Shown here: in pieces, positions 63,321-64,000 of the stretch
Layout of the letters: every line of letters begins with the position of its first letter
How positions within the stretch are numbered: the stretch's first letter is position 1
DNA from: Thuidium tamariscinum
Lineage: Eukaryota; Streptophyta; Bryopsida; Hypnales; Thuidiaceae
Direction of reading: 5' to 3'
DNA length: 64,000 bases
Assembly: GCA_947034885.2 (NCBI GenBank)
Contig: OX344750.2
Span: 9,954,553 to 10,018,552 of the forward strand
The notes under the pieces: model-generated
The model's database searches: none
Told to the model about the DNA's origin: nothing
The model's input: only the letters and a program-made list of their open reading frames with translations
Position numbers and translations under genes: made by a program

Positions 63321-64000
63321 TGAAATTTTTGCTCTAAAGATGGGCATGATATGGAAAACAATTATTCTCAAATTATTGGGATGCAATCCTAGGGAGTTCA
63401 CTTAGAGTATCTATAATAAGTCATGTGCAATCAAATTTTAAACCCCTACTTTGTATCTAAAAATTCAAATAAATTTAAATTTAAAAAATATGAATAGATT
63501 TTCCTATTTTGAAAGTTTATATTTTGAATTTTTGATATTTTTATTTATCAAATATAATTTATTAAAAAAATTCAAAGTAAGAAAATACATTATAGAGCTG
63601 AAAATAATTTCACACCCCTATTTTATACAAGAAAAAATGGTCTAATTTTTTTTTAATTCTAAAAATAATTCTCTATTGAAAGTTCATTTTTCATGATTGA
63701 TGATGGTCATCTAAATGTATTTTCAAGAAATATTTGAGTTGTTAATTGTGCCATTTTAGTTCATTTCTCAATTTATTCTAGAAATCATTTCATACATTAT
63801 TTGAGTTGGGATTTTTTTGGCAATAGAAATCTATAGTCATTATTGGACAAAGCTCAAAATTATAAGTCGAAATTATAATTTATTAAAAAATATATATTTA
63901 AAGAATCTAAAAATGATTTGTTCATATATGATTTATGATAGATACACTAAGTGAGCTTCCCAAGGATGCAATTGTACTTCACTACTATGCAACTTAAGAA
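63321..64000. other. AT-rich window end, nothing recognised
   Basis: No gene or bounded element; short AT-rich frames only. Confidence 0.5.

Overview
The window looks like nuclear DNA of a land plant with a large, transposon-rich genome. Three genes can be rebuilt exon by exon with GT-AG introns and exactly matching phases. They encode a plastid-type beta-amylase (41211-46443, 8 exons, 527 aa), a DUSP12/YVH1-type dual-specificity phosphatase with its zinc domain (36663-39205, 6 exons, 320 aa), and a chalcone-isomerase-fold fatty-acid-binding-like protein on the minus strand (25067-27960, 10 exons, 430 aa). Plant markers include the chloroplast starch enzyme, telo-box runs, a Stowaway-type MITE and CACTA ends. 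An undivided phosphatase plus zinc-domain DUSP12 and the very repetitive AT-rich spacer fit a fern or lycophyte better than a flowering plant, but the sequence alone does not fix the species.

Layout: 1-3330 holds two copies of a 0.73-kb transposon family, one split by a TTAA-flanked element. At 4.3-4.7 kb there is a small TATA-driven minus-strand gene for a 76-aa Cys-motif protein. From 5.6 to 11 kb come G/C-run palindromes, tandem repeats and three more 0.73-kb elements. At 13.4-14.2 kb lies a minus-strand ORF resembling the PD-(D/E)XK nuclease fold. From 17.9 to 21.5 kb there are several MITEs, then a second TATA-driven Cys-motif gene (21780-22268, 162 aa). Genes for the FAP-like protein, phosphatase and amylase occupy 25-46 kb, separated by repeat blocks that include a 1.3-kb foldback element (33.9-35.2 kb). 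From 47 kb onward there are almost only repeats: a truncated foldback, CACTA-type and TTAA-flanked elements, a nested composite at 57.9-60.0 kb and a 738-bp near-perfect palindrome at 60.1-60.8 kb. A GC-richer block at 51.6-55.1 kb could be transcribed, but I could not resolve a gene in it.

The genes do not form a pathway. The amylase (plastid starch breakdown) and the FAP-like protein (plastid fatty-acid metabolism) may both act in plastids; the phosphatase family works in ribosome maturation and cell signalling. The most unusual content is (a) two loci sharing the signature C-[KR]-x-[FW]-x-C-x-V-C in otherwise unrecognised small proteins, (b) a family of TTAA-flanked CCC...GGG elements of piggyBac type, one proved by its empty site inside another transposon, and (c) a 0.73-kb family with clean 4-bp target duplications of unassigned superfamily.
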